DNA from: Spirosoma endbachense
Lineage (GTDB): Bacteria; Bacteroidota; Bacteroidia; Cytophagales; Spirosomataceae
Length of the DNA: 64,000 bases
Direction of reading: 5' to 3'
Assembly (NCBI RefSeq): GCF_010233585.1
Contig: NZ_CP045997.1
Span: forward strand, 2,332,692 to 2,396,691
Shown here: positions 16,321 to 24,342 of the stretch, piece after piece
How positions within the stretch are numbered: the stretch's first letter is position 1
Layout: every line of letters begins with the position of its first letter
Position numbers and translations under genes: made by a program
The notes under the pieces: model-generated
What the model was told of the DNA's origin: nothing
Databases searched by the model: none
Seen by the model: the letters and a program-made list of their open reading frames with translations, nothing else

Positions 16321-17091
16321 TTATTGTTTAACAATATCAAGCAATTCGACATCAAATACCAGTGTTGAGCCTGGTTTGATATCAGCACCAGCTCCCCGAT
16401 CGCCATAAGCAAGATCTGAAGGAATGTACAGTTTCCATTTAGAACCAACCGGCATCAACTGGAGCGCTTCTGTCCATCCTTTAATGACCTCGTTCACACC
16501 AAATTCGGCGGGCTGACCACGTTCAACGGAGCTATCGAATACTTTTCCGTCCAGCAATCGACCCGTATAATGTACTTTAACCCGATCCGTGGCTGTTGGT
16601 TTAGCACCGGTTCCTTCTTTTTCAACAGAATACTGTAATCCACTGGCTGTTGTCACTACACCTGCCTTCGCTTTATTCTCGGTTAGAAAAGCGGTACCAA
16701 TCTTTTTATTTTCAGAAGAGACTTTCAGGCTTTCGGCATTCCGAACGGCCATCTGTTTTTGGGCATATGCATTCAGTAGCTGACCTGCCTGTTCCTGAGA
16801 CAATTTAGTCTTTTGCCCTTGTAATGCATCTTCAAGACCTTGTGTAAGTAATGCGCTATTCAGGTCGGTCATGCCTTGCTGTTTCAGATTTTGCGCCATA
16901 AAAAGGCCAATACTATAGCTAATTGAATCCTGAGATGATACTAACGCCCCAGTTGTGGCTGGTTTAGCGGCAGAAGCGGGCTTAGCCGCAACGGGCTTTT
17001 TAACAGCTGGCTTTTTAACTTGGGCAGTCGCAGCACCGGCGACAAAAACAGCTGACGCAACACTGGCCAGCATCCATTGGTTGAACTTCAT
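16321..17091 (-). CDS. FKBP-type peptidyl-prolyl cis-trans isomerase, periplasmic
   Basis: A 256-residue Mip/FkpA-like isomerase. The start at 17091 is chosen because it opens a good signal peptide (MKFNQWMLASVASAVFVAGAATAQ). A Lys/Ala/Pro-rich linker (VKKPAVKKPVAAKPA) follows, then the FKBP N-terminal dimerisation domain (about 50-140, YSIGLFMAQNLKQQGM) and the C-terminal FKBP domain with VKVHYTGRLLDGKVFDSSVERG, WTEALQLMPVGSKWKLYIPSDLAYG and FDVELLDI. It accelerates proline isomerisation in envelope proteins. It is upstream of the S41 protease on the same strand with 99 bp between them. Confidence 0.94.
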   Translation of the reverse strand: MKFNQWMLASVASAVFVAGAATAQVKKPAVKKPVAAKPASAAKPATTGALVSSQDSISYSIGLFMAQNLKQQGMTDLNSALLTQGLEDALQGQKTKLSQEQAGQLLNAYAQKQMAVRNAESLKVSSENKKIGTAFLTENKAKAGVVTTASGLQYSVEKEGTGAKPTATDRVKVHYTGRLLDGKVFDSSVERGQPAEFGVNEVIKGWTEALQLMPVGSKWKLYIPSDLAYGDRGAGADIKPGSTLVFDVELLDIVKQ

Positions 17092-17476
17092 GCGAACTAA
17101 AAACGGAGTGATATGCACTAAACTGATTTATTGATAAAACGTGAACAGATAGCAGAAAAGTTTGGAGAACAACACTTTCACTAAAATTTAACCCTGATCC
17201 TTAACGCGCAAGGTACTGTATTTTACCCTAAAAAGACTATTCTGTATAGCCAATAAAAGTAGCGCAAACTGTCTGCTTTTGCTAATCTTACTTTCTTAAA
17301 ATACTCCAAATTTGGACAAACGGTTTAATTGTTCGCTCAATGGTTTAGACATTATATACCGATTTATCGGAAAAGTCTAACATTCAGCCATTGATTATAA
17401 AAATCATCGCATTTTTATCAAATTTTAATCGTACCTTTGCGGCCGAAAATCAATCTCTAAATTTCATCCTACTTAT
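17092..17476. other. AT-rich divergent intergenic region with atpA promoter
   Basis: No gene is seen in these 385 bp. It contains a 12-bp palindrome TCCAAATTTGGA (17305-17316) and, close to atpA, the -7 element TACCTTTG (17432-17439), which matches TAnnTTTG and lies 37 bp before the start codon. The rest is AT-rich without clear structure. Confidence 0.6.
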
Positions 17477-19051
17477 ATGGAATCCGTAAGACCCGACGAG
17501 ATATCAGCCATTCTGCGCCAGCAGTTAGCCGGTACACAAACCGAGGCTGAACTCGAAGAAGTCGGTACGGTGCTGCAAATCGGCGACGGCGTAGCGCGTA
17601 TCTACGGCCTCTCGAAGGTGCAGGCCGGTGAACTACTGTCGTTCAACAACGGGCTTCAGGCTATGGCGCTGAACCTCGAAGAAGATAACGTTGGAGCTGT
17701 ATTGCTCGGCGATTATTCGGACGTTAAAGAAGGCGATACCGTTAAACGCACCGATCAAATCGCTTATGTAAACGTTGGCGACGGCATCCTCGGTCGGGTT
17801 GTAAACACGCTTGGCCATCCAATTGACGGTATGGGTCCTGTTCAGGGCGACCTGTTTCCCATGCCTCTAGAACGGAAAGCGCCGGGTGTTATTTTCCGTC
17901 AGCCCGTAAATGAGCCGCTGCAAACAGGGATCAAAGCGATCGATGCCATGATTCCCATCGGCCGGGGTCAGCGCGAATTGATCATCGGTGACCGTCAGAC
18001 AGGTAAAACTGCCGTGGCCATCGATACGATCATCAACCAGAAAGAATTCTACGATAAAGGCCAGCCTGTATTCTGTATCTACGTTGCCTGCGGTCAGAAA
18101 GCATCAACCGTAAAGCAGGTAGAGCAAACACTGCGTAAGGCAGGAGCTATGGATTACACGGTTATCGTGTCAGCCAACGCGTCGGATCCTTCACCAATGC
18201 AGTTCTTTGCGCCGTTTACGGGTGCCGCCATCGGTGAGTACTTCCGCGACACAGGCCGCCCCGCTCTGGTTGTTTATGACGATCTGTCGAAACAGGCTGT
18301 TGCTTACCGCGAAGTATCACTCCTACTGCGTCGCCCACCAGGCCGTGAGGCTTATCCAGGTGACGTGTTTTACCTGCACAGCCGTTTACTGGAGCGGGCC
18401 GCCAAGATCAATTCGAACGATGAGATCGCTAAAAACATGAACGATCTGCCTCCTTCCCTGAAGGATAAAGTAAAAGGTGGTGGTTCATTAACGGCTCTTC
18501 CGATCATCGAAACGCAGGCTGGTGACGTATCGGCTTATATTCCAACCAACGTAATTTCGATTACAGACGGGCAGATCTTCCTGGAGTCGAACCTGTTCAA
18601 CTCAGGAATCCGGCCAGCCATCAACGTAGGTATCTCGGTATCACGTGTAGGTGGTAACGCCCAGATCAAATCGATGAAGAAAGTGGCCGGTACACTGAAA
18701 CTTGATCAGGCCCAGTTCCGTGAGCTGGAGGCCTTTGCCAAGTTTGGTTCAGACCTTGATGCGTCGACGAAGCTGACCATCGAACGGGGTCGCCGGAATC
18801 AGGAAATACTGAAACAACCTCAGTATTCGCCGGTTCAGGTAGAACAGCAGGTAGCGATCATTTATGCCTCTACGAATGGGTTGCTCGACCGGGTTCCCGT
18901 CAATAAAGTGAAAGCATTTGAAAGTGAGTTCGCCATGGTATTGAACGCCCAGTATCCGGCGGTTCTTAATGACCTCCGGGCGGGTAAGCTTACCGATGAA
19001 GCAACGGCTGCGCTCAAGAAAGTAGCTGCTGATCTGTCGGCACAATACTAA
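17477..19051 (+). CDS. atpA: F-type ATP synthase subunit alpha
   Basis: A 524-residue alpha subunit of the F1 sector. The Walker A-like GDRQTGKTA, the [33 protein letters not shown] signature region and [10 protein letters not shown] are all present. It forms the catalytic hexamer with beta and carries the non-catalytic nucleotide sites. It begins with its own promoter and is followed by atpG, but there is no atpH, atpF, atpE or atpB upstream, where an unrelated FKBP gene diverges. GC content is higher than in neighbouring regions, which fits a highly expressed gene. Confidence 0.98.
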   Translation: MESVRPDEISAILRQQLAGTQTEAELEEVGTVLQIGDGVARIYGLSKVQAGELLSFNNGLQAMALNLEEDNVGAVLLGDYSDVKEGDTVKRTDQIAYVNVGDGILGRVVNTLGHPIDGMGPVQGDLFPMPLERKAPGVIFRQPVNEPLQTGIKAIDAMIPIGRGQRELIIGDRQTGKTAVAIDTIINQKEFYDKGQPVFCIYVACGQKASTVKQVEQTLRKAGAMDYTVIVSANASDPSPMQFFAPFTGAAIGEYFRDTGRPALVVYDDLSKQAVAYREVSLLLRRPPGREAYPGDVFYLHSRLLERAAKINSNDEIAKNMNDLPPSLKDKVKGGGSLTALPIIETQAGDVSAYIPTNVISITDGQIFLESNLFNSGIRPAINVGISVSRVGGNAQIKSMKKVAGTLKLDQAQFRELEAFAKFGSDLDASTKLTIERGRRNQEILKQPQYSPVQVEQQVAIIYASTNGLLDRVPVNKVKAFESEFAMVLNAQYPAVLNDLRAGKLTDEATAALKKVAADLSAQY

Positions 19052-19059
19052 ACTGGTTT

Positions 19060-19145
19060 TCAGTTTTCAGTTTTCGGTTTGCTGACCGCATAGGTTCATT
19101 CTGGCGACAGCAACCGAAAACTGAGAACCGAAAACTGAAAACTAG
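19060..19145. repeat. Word-like inverted repeat between atpA and atpG
   Basis: The words AGTTTTC and GGTTT are repeated in the left part (19060-19084) and their complements in the right part (19108-19143), giving an almost palindromic element with an extra copy of a 10-base word on the right. It fills nearly the whole atpA-atpG spacer and may form a stable hairpin in the mRNA. Confidence 0.7.
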
Positions 19146-19147
19146 CT

Positions 19148-20035
19148 ATGGCATCACTAAAAGAAGTACGCGCCCGGATAACATCGATCAATTCAACGCA
19201 GCAGATAACCAAAGCCATGAAAATGGTAGCGGCTGCCAAGTTACGTCGGGCACAGGATAACATTACGCAACTCCGCCCCTACGCGAAGAAACTGAGTCAG
19301 ATGCTTGGCACAGTATCGGCGGGTGCAGAAACCGCGTCAGAAAGCCCCTACAAACAGGCACGCCCTGTTGAGCGGGCACTCCTGATCGTTATCACGTCGG
19401 ATCGCGGATTGTGCGGGGCGTTCAATACAAACGTTGTCAAAGCCGCACTGACTGTAATTGATGAAAAATATGCGTCGCAGGCTCGTTCGGGTAACGTCGA
19501 AATTATGGCCATTGGCAAAAAGGGGGCAGAAGCCTTCCAGCGCCGGGGCTTTAAAGTAAATACGTCACACGTAGATGCATTCGGCTCTTTGAGTTTCGCT
19601 ACTGTACGGACTGCCGCAGAAGAAGCCATGAACGGCTTCGCCAATGGTAGATACGACGTTGTTGAAGTCATTTACAACGAGTTCAAAAATGCGGCCATGC
19701 AAATCGTGCGGACAGAGCAAATGCTGCCGATTGTGGCAACAGAAGCTCCGGCAGGTTCGAACGCTCCGGCCATTAATTACATCTTCGAGCCATCGGAAAA
19801 AGAGATCATTACTGAGCTGATTCCGAAAACGCTGAAGATTCAATTATACAAAGCTGTGCTGGATTCTAATGCATCGGAACATGGGGCAAGGATGACAGCT
19901 ATGGATAAAGCAACTGAAAACGCAGGAGAGCTTCTGAAAGAGCTCCGACTGGTTTATAACCGGACTCGTCAGGCAGCCATCACAACCGAGATTCTCGAAA
20001 TCGTGGGTGGTGCCGAGGCTCTGGCCAGCGCTTAA
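19148..20035 (+). CDS. atpG: F-type ATP synthase subunit gamma
   Basis: A 295-residue gamma subunit, the rotating central stalk of F1. It begins MASLKEVRARITSINSTQQITKAMKMVAAAKLRRAQ, the long N-terminal helix. The middle has ITSDRGLCGAFNTN, and the C-terminal helix has EHGARMTAMDKATENAGELLKELRLVYNRTRQAAITTEILEIVGGAEAL. Both coiled-coil helices are intact. It follows atpA after a 96-bp spacer filled by an inverted repeat, and is closed by a terminator at 20059. Confidence 0.98.
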   Translation: MASLKEVRARITSINSTQQITKAMKMVAAAKLRRAQDNITQLRPYAKKLSQMLGTVSAGAETASESPYKQARPVERALLIVITSDRGLCGAFNTNVVKAALTVIDEKYASQARSGNVEIMAIGKKGAEAFQRRGFKVNTSHVDAFGSLSFATVRTAAEEAMNGFANGRYDVVEVIYNEFKNAAMQIVRTEQMLPIVATEAPAGSNAPAINYIFEPSEKEIITELIPKTLKIQLYKAVLDSNASEHGARMTAMDKATENAGELLKELRLVYNRTRQAAITTEILEIVGGAEALASA

Positions 20036-20058
20036 AAACTTTTTTCTGGATTATGGAA

Positions 20059-20088
20059 AAACACGGCTGATTCGGCCGTGTTTTTTTT
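20059..20088 (+). terminator. Terminator after atpG
   Basis: AAACACGGC (20059-20067) pairs with GCCGTGTTT (20075-20083), followed by a T run to 20088. Confidence 0.88.
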
Positions 20089-20337
20089 ATACTAAATCCG
20101 AGAGTAAACCGTTCTGGCGACGAACAGAATATCGGATTGGGCACGCCAATATTGCCTGCCAATTAAAATATAATTAATTACTGATTACCAGTTGTTTACA
20201 ACCATTTCACTCTCTTACTTTACGTTCAGAAATCGGAACGAATTGTTTCTTTATTTAGTTATTCAATTGTCATATACGAACGACGGATTTCTCAGCGTTA
20301 ACTAATCGATTTGACAGCACATAACGATTCAAACCAA
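20089..20337 (+). other. Intergenic region before the DUF4136 lipoprotein
   Basis: No gene seen. A small GTTG-TTTA-CAAC hairpin is present. The region is AT-rich and must contain the promoter for the next gene, but no exact TAnnTTTG box is found. Confidence 0.4.
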
Positions 20338-20907
20338 ATGAAACTCAAAGGCATAATCAGCAGTCTTTTTATCGCCGGTACGCTGGCGTCCTGCGCTCCG
20401 GCCATTACGGTTAAGTATGACTATGACCCTAAAGTGAACGTTCGGCAATTTGCAACTTACCGCATTGAAGCCGACCGTCAGCGTAACGCCGATCCAATTG
20501 TAGGCAGTAACCTGAATCAACGCAGGATTGCTGATGCACTGGATCAGTCACTTAAAGCTCGTGGCTATAAACCAGTAACCCAGGGCGAAGCCGACCTCAT
20601 TGTCCGTTTCTTTACGGACTCGCGTGATCGTCAACAGATCCAGTCGAATAACATGTACTCGCCCTATTCGTGGTGGTATGGCGGTATGGGTAATAACGTT
20701 TACTCACGGCAATATGAAGAAAACCGTGTTGTAGTTAACGTTGCGGATGCTCGAACGAACGATATCATCTGGCAGGGCTGGGCAACCGGTCAGCTCAATA
20801 ACCGGAATAAAGAACGCGACCGCGATCAGACCTTCCGCGAAACAGTAACTAGTATTATGAAGAACTTCCCGGAGAGTGCCGGTCAGGACTACGGCGCAGC
20901 ACGGTAA
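20338..20907 (+). CDS. DUF4136 family lipoprotein
   Basis: A 189-residue protein with a lipoprotein signal (MKLKGIISSLFIAGTLASC); the start at ATG 20338 is chosen over an upstream TTG because it gives this signal. The mature part has the DUF4136 pattern: VNVRQFATYRIEADRQ, RRIADALDQSLKARGYKPVTQGEADLIVRF, and a C-terminal VVNVADARTNDIIWQGWATGQL. Family function is unknown; members are small outer-membrane or periplasmic lipoproteins. The gene is monocistronic, between terminators at 20059 and 20927. Confidence 0.85.
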   Translation: MKLKGIISSLFIAGTLASCAPAITVKYDYDPKVNVRQFATYRIEADRQRNADPIVGSNLNQRRIADALDQSLKARGYKPVTQGEADLIVRFFTDSRDRQQIQSNNMYSPYSWWYGGMGNNVYSRQYEENRVVVNVADARTNDIIWQGWATGQLNNRNKERDRDQTFRETVTSIMKNFPESAGQDYGAAR

Positions 20908-20926
20908 GCGTTTCTGTTACCTAAGT

Positions 20927-20964
20927 AAAAAAGCCTATGACTCATTCCAGTTATAGGCTTTTTT
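20927..20964 (+). terminator. Terminator after the DUF4136 gene
   Basis: AAAAAAGCCTAT (20927-20938) pairs with ATAGGCTTTTTT (20953-20964). Confidence 0.88.
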
Positions 20965-21019
20965 ATGGTCGTAGCTTTTTGTTTATTTGCAGCTTTCCCC
21001 TGTACCCCGCCTACACCTC

Positions 21020-21313
21020 ATGACTGCTGCAAGCCGAGGAGTCGTTTATTCACTCCTGACCGTAGTATTTGTTCTGCTATTAGGCATCGCAGCATTGCTC
21101 GCGGTGGCTTATCACAGGCATCAGCGGCTGGAGGATGCTACGCAGGACCTTCGACGGAACCTTACCCAACAGGAGGGTCAGATTAAAAATTTACAACAAC
21201 GCCTTGAAGACTGTGACACCCTTGAGGTCAAAGCTCCGGTTGATACGTCCTGGAATGCGGCTACTGTCAGTGATTCGATACGAGTTGTTAGCCAGAATAC
21301 ACCGGGCAAATAA
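21020..21313 (+). CDS. Small single-pass membrane protein with coiled coil
   Basis: 97 residues from the ATG at 21020 (MTAASRGVVYSLLTVVFVLLL), which fits the membrane segment better than the upstream start. One transmembrane helix (about 7-31) is followed by a coiled-coil stretch (QRLEDATQDLRRNLTQQEGQIKNLQQRLEDC) and a short polar tail. The topology is that of small envelope proteins with a periplasmic coiled coil. No family is recognised. Same strand as the preceding lipoprotein but beyond its terminator. Confidence 0.6.
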   Translation: MTAASRGVVYSLLTVVFVLLLGIAALLAVAYHRHQRLEDATQDLRRNLTQQEGQIKNLQQRLEDCDTLEVKAPVDTSWNAATVSDSIRVVSQNTPGK

Positions 21314-21364
21314 GCTGTGCATCGGCTAACGTATTTATTTCTATACGCAGATCAAGGGACACCG

Positions 21365-22288
21365 TTACTTGAAATACTTTTCTATCGTCTGACGAATGAG
21401 TTGTTTGTTCGCTTCTGATGCAACAGGTTGATTCTGATACGCGTTTCCCAATTCGTCCAGCTCACGGCTTAGCACATTGCCTTTTACCTGTCCTTTGATA
21501 GCAACCGTATTTCGGTTGGCTAATACCTCATTCCAGACAGCCCTGACATCAGCCCAATAAGCCCTGTTTTTAGTCCACCAGACTTTGGCGGCCTGGCATT
21601 TTTTTTCGTCGATCCGGTGGTACGTGTTAAGGCCTTTTTCTGAAGCAACTAGTTGATCGCCCGCTTCCGAACGAATAATCTTGTCGTTATCCTGTTCATG
21701 AATATAGCCATCGGGCCGGATTTCATGGTGATTCGTCCGGCGCATGACATTATAATCTGTGCGTTTGGTGTATTCCCGGCGCGGCAACGGAGCATCAGCC
21801 GTATTTTCCCAATAATGCCGACCATCAGCATGAATCCAGGTGGCTGACCCTTCATAACGCGGGCTATCGTCTACTTCGAATACTTTCTGCGTCCATTGCC
21901 CTTTTGCCTGCGCCGGTGTAATATCGGCCCGCTTCCAGGACGCATTCTGATCAAACTTAAGCAGACTGGTATTCTGATAGATCCAGTCTTCCCGCCAGTG
22001 TTTAATGATCAGTGTATCACCAATAACCAATAGGTGCTGAATCACTAGTTTCGTAGGTCGATCAGCCGGGCCGGATTCTTCTTCCACAAATACCCATTCA
22101 ACACCTTTAGCCGCATAGCGATCTTTGAAAGAATAAGCCTTGTCGGGGGCAAAGGTCTCTGCGTATAAAAAGCTTACATCATGGCAGCCACATTGGCCTT
22201 TAATAGCCGCAATATCTTCAGAGCGGGGTTGTGCTACAACATTACTCAACCCCAGCAATACCAATGAAGTAAACAAGGCCACTTGCAT
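21365..22288 (-). CDS. DUF6607 family secreted protein
   Basis: A 307-residue protein with a signal peptide (MQVALFTSLVLLGLSNVVAQ). The mature part contains IKGQCGCHDVSFLYAETFAPD, IKHWREDWIYQ, YEGSATWIHADGRHYWENTADAPLPRREYTKR and EIRPDGYIHEQDNDKI, which fit the DUF6607 family found mainly in Bacteroidota and Proteobacteria. Function is unknown. A Cys-rich N-terminal motif (CGCHD) is notable but lacks the CXXCH heme pattern. It is divergent from the small gene at 22570, with a perfect inverted repeat between them. Confidence 0.75.
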   Translation of the reverse strand: MQVALFTSLVLLGLSNVVAQPRSEDIAAIKGQCGCHDVSFLYAETFAPDKAYSFKDRYAAKGVEWVFVEEESGPADRPTKLVIQHLLVIGDTLIIKHWREDWIYQNTSLLKFDQNASWKRADITPAQAKGQWTQKVFEVDDSPRYEGSATWIHADGRHYWENTADAPLPRREYTKRTDYNVMRRTNHHEIRPDGYIHEQDNDKIIRSEAGDQLVASEKGLNTYHRIDEKKCQAAKVWWTKNRAYWADVRAVWNEVLANRNTVAIKGQVKGNVLSRELDELGNAYQNQPVASEANKQLIRQTIEKYFK

Positions 22289-22327
22289 AAGAAAAGCTGC
22301 TTTAGGTGATCAGTAAGCTAAGGTCGT

Positions 22328-22404
22328 AAACCTATTCGTTGTTTATAATGATTCCAAATAATCTGATAAATAATTTGGAATCATTATAAACAACGAATAG
22401 GTTT
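22328..22404. repeat. Perfect 32-bp inverted repeat between divergent genes
   Basis: Arms 22328-22359 and 22373-22404 are perfectly complementary around a 13-base loop. It starts 40 bp upstream of the DUF6607 start codon and is far from any gene end, so a terminator role is unlikely. The flanks show no target-site duplication. Confidence 0.9.
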
Positions 22405-22569
22405 GTGCAGTCAACGACGGCGTCCTCAACCATCCAGACAATAATCTGGGTTTGTTATAAAATCATGCTTCGAACAACACTGTTCTGTTTAGCCCTTAAC
22501 CAGCCACTGCCCACCAGATCGCTGCGGTTGAAGCTATATAAACAGAACGTTCTATAAATCTCAACTCGT

Positions 22570-22914
22570 ATGATATGTCAATGTCACCTTTTATCAGAAT
22601 CTACTAGTGGACGCATTGTGCTCTATGGGCATACGGCATCTGATGATACGCATAATATCGCCTTACAATTCAATAACATCACGCAATGGCTTTGTTACGA
22701 CGATTTTCTGGCTTTGGAATGGAATGTAAGAAGCATTGATACGAAGGCCTATTTCGATGCTCATCCGCACGAAGACCGCATTCATCTCAGTACACCTTCC
22801 CGCTACCTGAGTTTCAGTTTTCGGGTAAATGAGCTGATTGAACTAAGAAAGATGCTCAACCAGGCTGTAGCCCGGCTACATTGGTTCGAAATGCTCCGCA
22901 ACGCACAGAATTAA
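22570..22914 (+). CDS. Small DUF6686-like protein of unknown function
   Basis: A 114-residue soluble protein beginning MICQCHLLSESTSGRIVLYG. It resembles the protein encoded at 23909-24265 along most of its length: both have a hydrophobic strand, a DF motif (CYDDFLALEW), a polar middle with paired Asp, and an ending LIELRKMLNQAVARLHWFEMLRN. I recall such proteins as DUF6686, but I am not certain of the number. There is no signal peptide. It is followed after 13 bp by the HMA-like gene and probably shares its transcript. Confidence 0.65.
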   Translation: MICQCHLLSESTSGRIVLYGHTASDDTHNIALQFNNITQWLCYDDFLALEWNVRSIDTKAYFDAHPHEDRIHLSTPSRYLSFSFRVNELIELRKMLNQAVARLHWFEMLRNAQN

Positions 22915-22927
22915 CCCGGTATGGTGT

Positions 22928-23158
22928 ATGCTAAACGTACTTGTTTTTCGAACCAACATCAATACCGACCAACGGGTCCATCAGGTGGCCTGCCAGTTGT
23001 GCAAACTGCGGGGGCAAGCTGCCGATGCTGTGTGTCGCTGGAGCATTGATCTTGAGGATTGTGACTGCGTCCTGCGAATCGAAACAAACTCACTCACCGA
23101 GTCCGACATAATCCGGCTTCTGACACGAGCCGGTCTACAGTGTGCTGTATTGAACTAA
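22928..23158 (+). CDS. HMA-like (ferredoxin-fold) small protein lacking the CxxC metal site
   Basis: A 76-residue protein with the beta-alpha-beta-beta-alpha-beta pattern of heavy-metal-associated domains: VLVFRTNINTDQRVHQVACQL, then WSIDLEDCDCVLRIETNSL and DIIRLLTRAGLQCAVL. The CxxC metal-binding motif of true HMA proteins is absent from the first loop (TNINTDQ), although Cys residues occur elsewhere. Such proteins are frequent in Bacteroidota and their ligand is unclear. It lies 13 bp after the previous gene and converges with ferritin. Confidence 0.7.
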   Translation: MLNVLVFRTNINTDQRVHQVACQLCKLRGQAADAVCRWSIDLEDCDCVLRIETNSLTESDIIRLLTRAGLQCAVLN

Positions 23159-23213
23159 TCATTCTCACTGTATCGACCTTTGTTTAGTATTTATAGTTCA
23201 CCTTCCCTCTAAC

Positions 23214-23246
23214 AAAAAAGCGGCACCCGGATAGAGTGCCGCTTTT
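23214..23246. terminator. Bidirectional terminator between the HMA-like gene and ferritin
   Basis: AAAAGCGGCAC (ending 23226) pairs with GTGCCGCTTTT (23236-23246), with A and T tracts on the outer sides. Confidence 0.88.
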
Positions 23247-23262
23247 ATTTTTTCGCAAAAAA

Positions 23263-23796
23263 TTACCCTTCAAAAACGTTATCGGGATACGTAACGCTTG
23301 ATACTTTTTTATCCAGATAATAGAGTTGATCAGCAGGAATCTGATCGAAAAGATCAAGGCACCGACGGGCGATATACTCTTCTTCCATCTGCTCTTTCAC
23401 GTACCACTTCAGGAGTTCTTCAGTAGTATAATCGTTTTCACGACGGCAGATACCGATAATGCGATTGATTGAATCCGTAACTGCAATTTCCTGGTCTAAT
23501 GCTGCTTCGAAGACTGTACGCAACGAATCAAACTCCTGACTTACTGCCGGTATTTCAGGCGAATAAGCCGTTGCTCCCTGATCGCAGAGATAATGAAAAA
23601 GCTTCATGCCATGCTTACGCTCTTCTTCTGACTGTTTATAGAAGAAGCCTGCGCTATAGTCCAGCCCGTTACGGTCGCACCAGCCCGCCATCGCCAGGTA
23701 TTTCGATGAAGAAATCAGTTCCATTTGTATCTGCTGGTTTAGGGCTAATTCGACGCTTTCCTTGATTGACGTACGAAGTCTTGCTAGGTCTTTCAT
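23263..23796 (-). CDS. ftnA: Ferritin (non-heme iron storage)
   Basis: A 177-residue ferritin that oxidises and stores iron in a 24-subunit shell. The four-helix bundle carries ferroxidase residues: Glu26 in QIQMELISSSKYL, Glu59 and His62 in EEERKHGMKLFHYL, Glu in ALDQEIAVTDSIN and Gln in VKEQMEEEYIARR. Length and spacing fit FtnA-type proteins. The neighbours are the HMA-like protein and two related small proteins, hinting at a metal-linked locus. A terminator at 23214 closes the transcript. Confidence 0.94.
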   Translation of the reverse strand: MKDLARLRTSIKESVELALNQQIQMELISSSKYLAMAGWCDRNGLDYSAGFFYKQSEEERKHGMKLFHYLCDQGATAYSPEIPAVSQEFDSLRTVFEAALDQEIAVTDSINRIIGICRRENDYTTEELLKWYVKEQMEEEYIARRCLDLFDQIPADQLYYLDKKVSSVTYPDNVFEG

Positions 23797-23847
23797 AGTG
23801 TGCTACCGTATGCGGTGAGATAATTTATTAACAAAAAAACAACAAAA

Positions 23848-23873
23848 AACCGGCCATTGTTACACAGCCGGTT
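23848..23873 (-). terminator. Terminator of the DUF6686-like gene at 23909
   Basis: AACCGGC (23848-23854) pairs with GCCGGTT (23867-23873); on the minus strand the stem is followed by a T-rich tract. It lies 36 bp beyond the stop codon. Confidence 0.78.
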
Positions 23874-23908
23874 GATTATCAGAAAATTTAGAAGAAGTCT
23901 ATATATAG

Positions 23909-24265
23909 TTATTCTGCTAACGAACAACCACACTCACGAAGCATGGCATTAAGCTCCAGCATAAGTTTAGCTCCATTGAGCAATTCACGCAGGTGAACAA
24001 TCTCACAGAGGGTAAGTACATAGCAGCGCTCAGAGCGGGGTGGCGTCAAAATTTCGAGATCATAAGCAGCATCAGTGCTCAGAGCCATCTGCCGAATGTC
24101 GACCGTTTCGACCATGCGCCGAAAATGGGTAAAATCGCGCGCCGATAGTGCTGTGTGGGTGTCCCAGAATTCAAGAATCAGCCGATTCGATGCATCGCAC
24201 TGATAAACAACCCCTTTATCTGTTTTAAATATTACCTGGTACGTTGCCGGTAGGTTACTCGTCAT
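23909..24265 (-). CDS. Small DUF6686-like protein, paralogue of the gene at 22570
   Basis: 118 residues from the ATG at 24265, chosen because the exact -7 box TATATTTG lies at 24285-24292 and would put the transcript start after the upstream ATG. The protein shows VIFKTDKGVVYQCDASNRLILEF, the DF motif RDFTHFRRMVETVD, then LEILTPPRSERCYVLTLCEIVHLRELLNGAKLMLELNAML. The layout and several residues match the protein at 22570. No signal peptide. Function unknown. Confidence 0.65.
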   Translation of the reverse strand: MTSNLPATYQVIFKTDKGVVYQCDASNRLILEFWDTHTALSARDFTHFRRMVETVDIRQMALSTDAAYDLEILTPPRSERCYVLTLCEIVHLRELLNGAKLMLELNAMLRECGCSLAE

Positions 24266-24284
24266 GATCACGCTAAATGATGCA

Positions 24285-24292
24285 CAAATATA
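24285..24292 (-). promoter_or_regulatory. Bacteroidota -7 element for the gene at 23909-24265
   Basis: TATATTTG (24292-24285, minus strand) matches TAnnTTTG exactly, 19 bp before the chosen start codon. No -33 TTG is obvious. Confidence 0.55.
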
Positions 24293-24342
24293 CAAAGCAA
24301 CTCGTAATTTAGAGCACTTCTAAATAATAATTTATGCCGCAG

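Noticed and set aside
22328..22404. The perfect inverted repeat considered as an insertion sequence or MITE
   Set aside because: No target-site duplication, no transposase and no second copy in the window.
22482..22548. 10-bp inverted repeat GTTCTGTTTA/TAAACAGAAC upstream of the gene at 22570
   Set aside because: The arms are 47 bases apart and short, so the significance is doubtful without comparative data.
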